From: an uncultured Clostridia bacterium
GTDB taxonomy: Bacteria > Bacillota > Clostridia > Oscillospirales > Acutalibacteraceae
Assembly (NCBI GenBank): GCA_937895645.1
Contig: CALBKQ010000209.1
Location: forward strand, 1-9,912
Length of the DNA: 9,912 nucleotides
Direction: 5' to 3'
Made by a program: the position numbers and the translations under genes. Of the stretch, positions 6,613-9,912 are shown piece by piece. Under the pieces are notes generated by a model that searched no databases, had not been told where the DNA came from, and saw nothing but the letters and a program-made list of their open reading frames with translations. How positions within the stretch are numbered: position 1 is the first letter of the stretch; each line of letters opens with the position of its first letter.

Positions 6613-8941
6613 TGCAATATCACTTGCTAAAAGTAAATACTTGAAATCGTTAAACAAATTGACACCAAATGAATTACATGATGTAATTTCAACTGCGGTT
6701 ATGGGTGAAATTGCTGACGATTGGATGAATAGTAGAAATAAGAGAATTAAAGAAAGAACTGCTTTTTATTTTTCTGCAGAATTTCTTGTTGGTCGCGCAA
6801 TTTATAATAACCTTGTATCTAAAAATTTGTATGACGAAGTTGAAACTGAACTTAATAAATACAATGTGTCTCTTAATTCACTTGAAGATATTGAAGATAG
6901 TGCGTTAGGTAATGGTGGTTTAGGTCGTCTTGCAGCATGTTTTTTAGAGAGTGCTGCAACTCATAATATTGCACTTGATGGTTATGGAATCCGTTATAAA
7001 TATGGCCTTTTTAAGCAAGATATTCAAGATGGTTTTCAGGTTGAATATGCTGATGACTGGACTCGTTGGGGTGACCCTTGGTCAATTCGTAATGAAAATG
7101 ATTCAGTAGAAGTTAAATTCAAAGATATGACAGTTAAAGCAGTGCCTTATGATATGCCGGTTATTGGCTATAGTACTGACAATGTAGGTACATTGAGACT
7201 TTGGCAGGCAGAATCTCTTGTTCCTTTTGATTTTGATTTGTTCAATCAACAAAAATATGATAAATCGGTAAATCTTAAAAATCGTGCTGAAGACATTTCT
7301 CGTGTTCTTTATCCTAATGATGATACCTATGAGGGCAAGAAATTAAGACTTAAACAACAATATTTCTTCTCAAGTGCGTCTTTACAGGATATTATAAGAA
7401 AATATAAGAATATACACGGTAATGATTTTAGTGTATTTGCTAATTATATAACAATTCAACTTAATGACACTCATCCTGTAATTTCAATTCCTGAACTTAT
7501 CAGACTTTTAACTGAGAATGAAAATGTTAATTTTGAGAGCGCAGTTGAAATTACAAAAAATGTGTTTAATTATACAAACCATACCATTATGCAAGAAGCT
7601 CTTGAAAAATGGGATGTAAAAATAATTAAAGACACTATTCCACAAGTTCTCAACATTATCAAAAAACTTGATATGTTACTCAAAAAAGAGCTAAAGAAAG
7701 TGAAAATTGATAAAGAAAAAGCTGAAAAAATGCAGATTATTCAAGATAAGCGCGTTCATATGGCATACTTGGCTATTTTCTGTTCAAAATATGTAAATGG
7801 TGTTGCAAGAATCCATACTGATATTCTTAAAACTGATGTTCTTAAGGATTGGTATGAGTTATACCCTGAAAAGTTTCAGAATAAGACTAACGGCATTACA
7901 CAAAGAAGATGGTTATTACTTTGTAATCGCGAACTTTCAGCACTCGTTACTGAACTTTTAGGTTCTGACGAGTGGGTAACTGACCTTGATAAATTAAAAG
8001 AACTTGAAAAATATGCTGATGATGATAATGTGCTCAATCGTTTTATTGCTATAAAAGAAACTAAAAAGCAACAACTTGCCGATTTTATAAAACTTCACGA
8101 CGGTGTAGAAGTAGATGCGAACACGATTTTTGATATTCAGATTAAACGGCTTCACGAATATAAGCGTCAATTACTCAATGCACTTGCAATTCTTGAACTT
8201 TATTTTGAAATTAAAGAGGGTACAATAAAAGATTTTGTTCCGACAACATTTATTTTCGGTGCTAAATCTGCACCTGGTTATGCTCGTGCAAAAGGTATTA
8301 TAAAACTTATTAACGAGATTGCTAAACTTATTGAGAAAGACAAAGTTGTTTCAAAATATATCAAAGTTGTTTTCGTTAAGAATTACAATGTTTCATATGC
8401 TGAAAAACTTGTTGCGGCTGCTAATGTCAGCGAGCAGATTTCAACTGCAGGTACAGAAGCTTCTGGTACAGGTAATATGAAACTTATGCTTAATGGTGCA
8501 GTAACCCTTGGCACTTATGACGGTGCAAATATTGAAATTGTTGAAGAAGCAGGGGAAGAGAATAACTATATTTTTGGTGCTCGCGTTGAAGATATTGAAA
8601 AGGTAAAAGATTACTATTCTTCAAAAAATCTTTATGATAATGACGAGAAGATTCAACGAGTACTTGACGCACTTGTTGATGGTACACTTAAGGACGGCAG
8701 AACAAAGATTTTCAAAGAACTTTACGATTCAATTCTTAAAGGAGCATCTTGGCATGAGCCTGACCATTACTATTTGCTTCTTGATTTCAATGATTATGTT
8801 GAAACAAAGAAACGAGTTAATTCAGATTATAAAAACAAAAAAGAGTTTTATAAAAAGTGTTGGCTTAATATGTGTAATGCGGGTAAATTTTCATCTGATA
8901 GAACAGTTAAAGAGTATGCAAATGAAATTTGGCACTTATAA
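6593..8941 (+). CDS. glgP: glycogen/maltodextrin phosphorylase (GT35)
   Basis: Cytoplasmic, pyridoxal-phosphate-dependent enzyme that cuts terminal glucose from alpha-1,4-glucans with phosphate, giving glucose-1-phosphate. The 782 residues are near the usual bacterial length (about 750-820). Visible family blocks are GNGGLGRLAACFLES at 106-120, GYGIRYKYGLF at 130-140, NDTHP at 291-295, YTNHT at 327-331, KTNGITQRRW at 431-440, RLHEYKRQ at 519-526, and the cofactor block STAGTEASGTGNMK at 617-630, where Lys630 would bind PLP. No allosteric N-terminal extension like that of animal enzymes is seen. GAGGA lies seven bases before the ATG, inside malQ. A strong terminator begins at the stop codon. 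Placement beside malQ and a sugar importer favours maltodextrin as the physiological substrate (hence malP would be an equally good name), though it may also act on stored glycogen; no glycogen synthesis genes are present. Confidence 0.96.
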   Translation: MSKIVNDAISLAKSKYLKSLNKLTPNELHDVISTAVMGEIADDWMNSRNKRIKERTAFYFSAEFLVGRAIYNNLVSKNLYDEVETELNKYNVSLNSLEDIEDSALGNGGLGRLAACFLESAATHNIALDGYGIRYKYGLFKQDIQDGFQVEYADDWTRWGDPWSIRNENDSVEVKFKDMTVKAVPYDMPVIGYSTDNVGTLRLWQAESLVPFDFDLFNQQKYDKSVNLKNRAEDISRVLYPNDDTYEGKKLRLKQQYFFSSASLQDIIRKYKNIHGNDFSVFANYITIQLNDTHPVISIPELIRLLTENENVNFESAVEITKNVFNYTNHTIMQEALEKWDVKIIKDTIPQVLNIIKKLDMLLKKELKKVKIDKEKAEKMQIIQDKRVHMAYLAIFCSKYVNGVARIHTDILKTDVLKDWYELYPEKFQNKTNGITQRRWLLLCNRELSALVTELLGSDEWVTDLDKLKELEKYADDDNVLNRFIAIKETKKQQLADFIKLHDGVEVDANTIFDIQIKRLHEYKRQLLNALAILELYFEIKEGTIKDFVPTTFIFGAKSAPGYARAKGIIKLINEIAKLIEKDKVVSKYIKVVFVKNYNVSYAEKLVAAANVSEQISTAGTEASGTGNMKLMLNGAVTLGTYDGANIEIVEEAGEENNYIFGARVEDIEKVKDYYSSKNLYDNDEKIQRVLDALVDGTLKDGRTKIFKELYDSILKGASWHEPDHYYLLLDFNDYVETKKRVNSDYKNKKEFYKKCWLNMCNAGKFSSDRTVKEYANEIWHL

Positions 8942-8972
8942 AGAAAAAGGACTCATTTGAGTCCTTTTTCTT
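8941..8972 (+). terminator. intrinsic terminator after glgP
   Basis: The arms AAGAAAAAGGACTC (8941-8954) and GAGTCCTTTTTCTT (8959-8972) pair perfectly over 14 bases around ATTT. The GC-containing core GGACTC/GAGTCC is followed by TTTTTCTT. The first arm begins on the last base of the glgP stop codon. Because the left arm is A-rich, the minus strand also has a T-run, so it could stop transcription both ways. It separates the alpha-glucan cluster from birA-bioY. Confidence 0.92.
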
Positions 8973-8999
8973 GCATATTTTGTTATTTCAATATATAAT
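8971..8999 (+). promoter_or_regulatory. sigma-A-type promoter for birA-bioY
   Basis: A -35 TTGCAT (8971-8976) is followed after exactly 17 bases by a perfect -10 TATAAT (8994-8999). The -35 overlaps the last two bases of the terminator stem. The predicted start near 9006 leaves only about ten bases before the TTG start of birA, an unusually short leader. No BirA-type operator palindrome is evident here. Confidence 0.7.
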
Positions 9000-9005
9000 A
9001 TCGAC

Positions 9006-9011
9006 GGTGAT
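9006..9011 (+). promoter_or_regulatory. ribosome binding site that fixes the birA start
   Basis: GGTGAT matches the complement of the 16S rRNA tail and sits four bases before TTG at 9016. It equals the right half of the AGGAGGTGAT consensus, so the effective spacing is normal. The same style is used before the ATPase gene at 3932-3938. It supports TTG at 9016 over the in-frame GTG at 9007. Confidence 0.55.
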
Positions 9012-9015
9012 AAAT

Positions 9016-9783
9016 TTGGATAAGAAAATACTAGAACAATTTTTAGACCAAAAACTGAATATCACAATTTTTGACGAACTCGATTCTACAAATAATTATT
9101 TAAAAAAATTGGGTTCACAAGGTGAAAAAGAAAATCAACTCGTTATTGCTTTAAGTCAGACTGGTGGCAGAGGCAGAATGGGTCGTTCTTTTTATTCTCC
9201 GAATGGTACAGGAATCTACTTTTCTTTACTTTTACATCCTGAATTTTCGGCTGAAAAATCTCTATTTTTGACTGTTATGGCGGCAGTATCTGTTACAGAA
9301 ACTGTTATGAAATACAATAAAAATGATGTCAAAATCAAATGGGTAAATGATATTTATATTGACGGTAAAAAGGTGTGTGGAATACTCACAGAAGGTGCAA
9401 TAAATAGTCGGAAAATGTTGGATTATGCTGTTGTTGGTATTGGTATAAATGTAGTTGCACCTGAAAACGGTTTTCCTGATGATATAAAAGATATTGCAAC
9501 TGCAATTTTCCCCGGAAATACTGAAAAAAACATTAAAGAAAAAATTATTGCAGACGTAGTCAACAGTTTTTTTAGTATGTATAATGGTGAAGATGTTGAT
9601 TACATCAAAAGATATAAAGAATATTCATACTTAACAGGTAAAAAAATCAATATAATTTCAGGTGAAGTCACACGACCTGCAACAGTAATTGATATAACGG
9701 ATGATTGTCATTTGCTTGTTAAGAACGAAAATGGCGAGATTGAAGAAATCGCGTCAGGTGATGTAAGTGTGAGGGTAAAATGA
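9016..9783 (+). CDS. birA: biotin-protein ligase, single-domain type
   Basis: Cytoplasmic enzyme that activates biotin with ATP and attaches it to a lysine of biotin-dependent carboxylases. With a TTG start at 9016 it has 255 residues. The catalytic motifs are the biotin/AMP loop GRGRMGR at 51-57, KWVND at 108-112 (usually KWPND), GKKVCGIL at 117-124 where Lys119 corresponds to the catalytic lysine of Escherichia coli BirA, and VVGIGINV at 139-146. The C-terminal small domain (about 207-255) is present. The open frame runs upstream to 8929, but that part crosses the glgP terminator and promoter and cannot be coding. No N-terminal helix-turn-helix domain is present, so unlike the two-domain BirA of E. 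coli or B. subtilis it should not repress biotin genes. Its stop overlaps the bioY start by four bases, forming a biotin use and uptake operon. Confidence 0.93.
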   Translation: MDKKILEQFLDQKLNITIFDELDSTNNYLKKLGSQGEKENQLVIALSQTGGRGRMGRSFYSPNGTGIYFSLLLHPEFSAEKSLFLTVMAAVSVTETVMKYNKNDVKIKWVNDIYIDGKKVCGILTEGAINSRKMLDYAVVGIGINVVAPENGFPDDIKDIATAIFPGNTEKNIKEKIIADVVNSFFSMYNGEDVDYIKRYKEYSYLTGKKINIISGEVTRPATVIDITDDCHLLVKNENGEIEEIASGDVSVRVK

Positions 9784-9912
9784 AAAGAAGAAACCTGATT
9801 GTAACTTTAACACTTTCTGCACTTTTCTGTACCATGATATGTATAGGCTCATTTATTCGAATTCCAATGCCAAATATTATGCCTGTTACTTTACAAACAT
9901 TCTTTGTTTTAC
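9780..9912 (+). CDS. bioY: biotin transporter S-component BioY (5' part)
   Basis: Integral membrane, substrate-capturing component of an ECF-type biotin importer. Only the first 44 residues are inside the window; the gene runs off the right end. A short basic start (MKRR) is followed by a membrane segment at about 5-26, then RIPMPNIMPVTLQTFFVL at 27-44. The pattern IPxP...PVTLQTFFVL is the hallmark N-terminal region of BioY. The ATG overlaps the birA stop in an ATGA arrangement, with GAGGGT just before it, so translation is probably coupled. Whether it works with shared EcfA/EcfT energising subunits or alone cannot be judged, since no such genes are in view. Confidence 0.88.
   Translation, partial: MKRRNLIVTLTLSALFCTMICIGSFIRIPMPNIMPVTLQTFFVL

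Noticed and set aside
8634..8960. Plus-strand open frame overlapping the end of glgP
   Set aside because: It is the shifted frame of glgP and runs into the terminator stem.
8929..9015. N-terminal extension of birA from the ATG at 8929
   Set aside because: It would be translated through the end of glgP, a strong terminator and a consensus promoter; the residues resemble no domain.

Overview
This is an ordinary, AT-rich, densely packed bacterial chromosome segment, most likely from a low-GC Gram-positive anaerobe of the Clostridia (inferred from base composition, strong AGGAGG-type ribosome binding sites, sigma-A-like promoters and gene families; the species cannot be named from sequence alone). 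There are no RNA genes, insertion sequences, CRISPR arrays or gene-free stretches over 300 bases.

Left end, minus strand (1-742): the first 15 codons of a gene with a signal-peptide-like start lie downstream of xpt, a xanthine phosphoribosyltransferase of purine salvage. xpt has a clear promoter and a very short leader, with no room for a purine riboswitch.

Centre, plus strand (about 749-8972): a maltodextrin-type uptake and breakdown cluster. A lipoprotein solute-binding protein (838-2190) is followed by a strong intercistronic hairpin, two MalF/MalG-type permeases, and an MsmX/UgpC-type ATPase. A second, consensus-like promoter overlaps the ATPase stop codon and drives malQ (4-alpha-glucanotransferase) and glgP (alpha-glucan phosphorylase). 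A 14-bp perfect terminator hairpin starting at the last base of the glgP stop codon closes the unit. The transporter would import short alpha-glucans. MalQ would rearrange them into longer chains and release glucose, and GlgP would phosphorolyse the chains to glucose-1-phosphate. The sugar specificity of the transporter is inferred from its two enzyme neighbours.

Right end, plus strand (8971-9912): a new promoter precedes birA, a short biotin-protein ligase without the DNA-binding domain and probably starting with TTG. It overlaps by 4 bases with bioY, the biotin transporter S-component, which is cut by the window end. Together they form a biotin uptake and attachment operon.

I found no convincing new biological system. 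The points worth a second look are regulatory: the intercistronic hairpin after the binding protein, an inverted repeat in that gene's leader, the internal promoter before malQ, and the very short birA leader.
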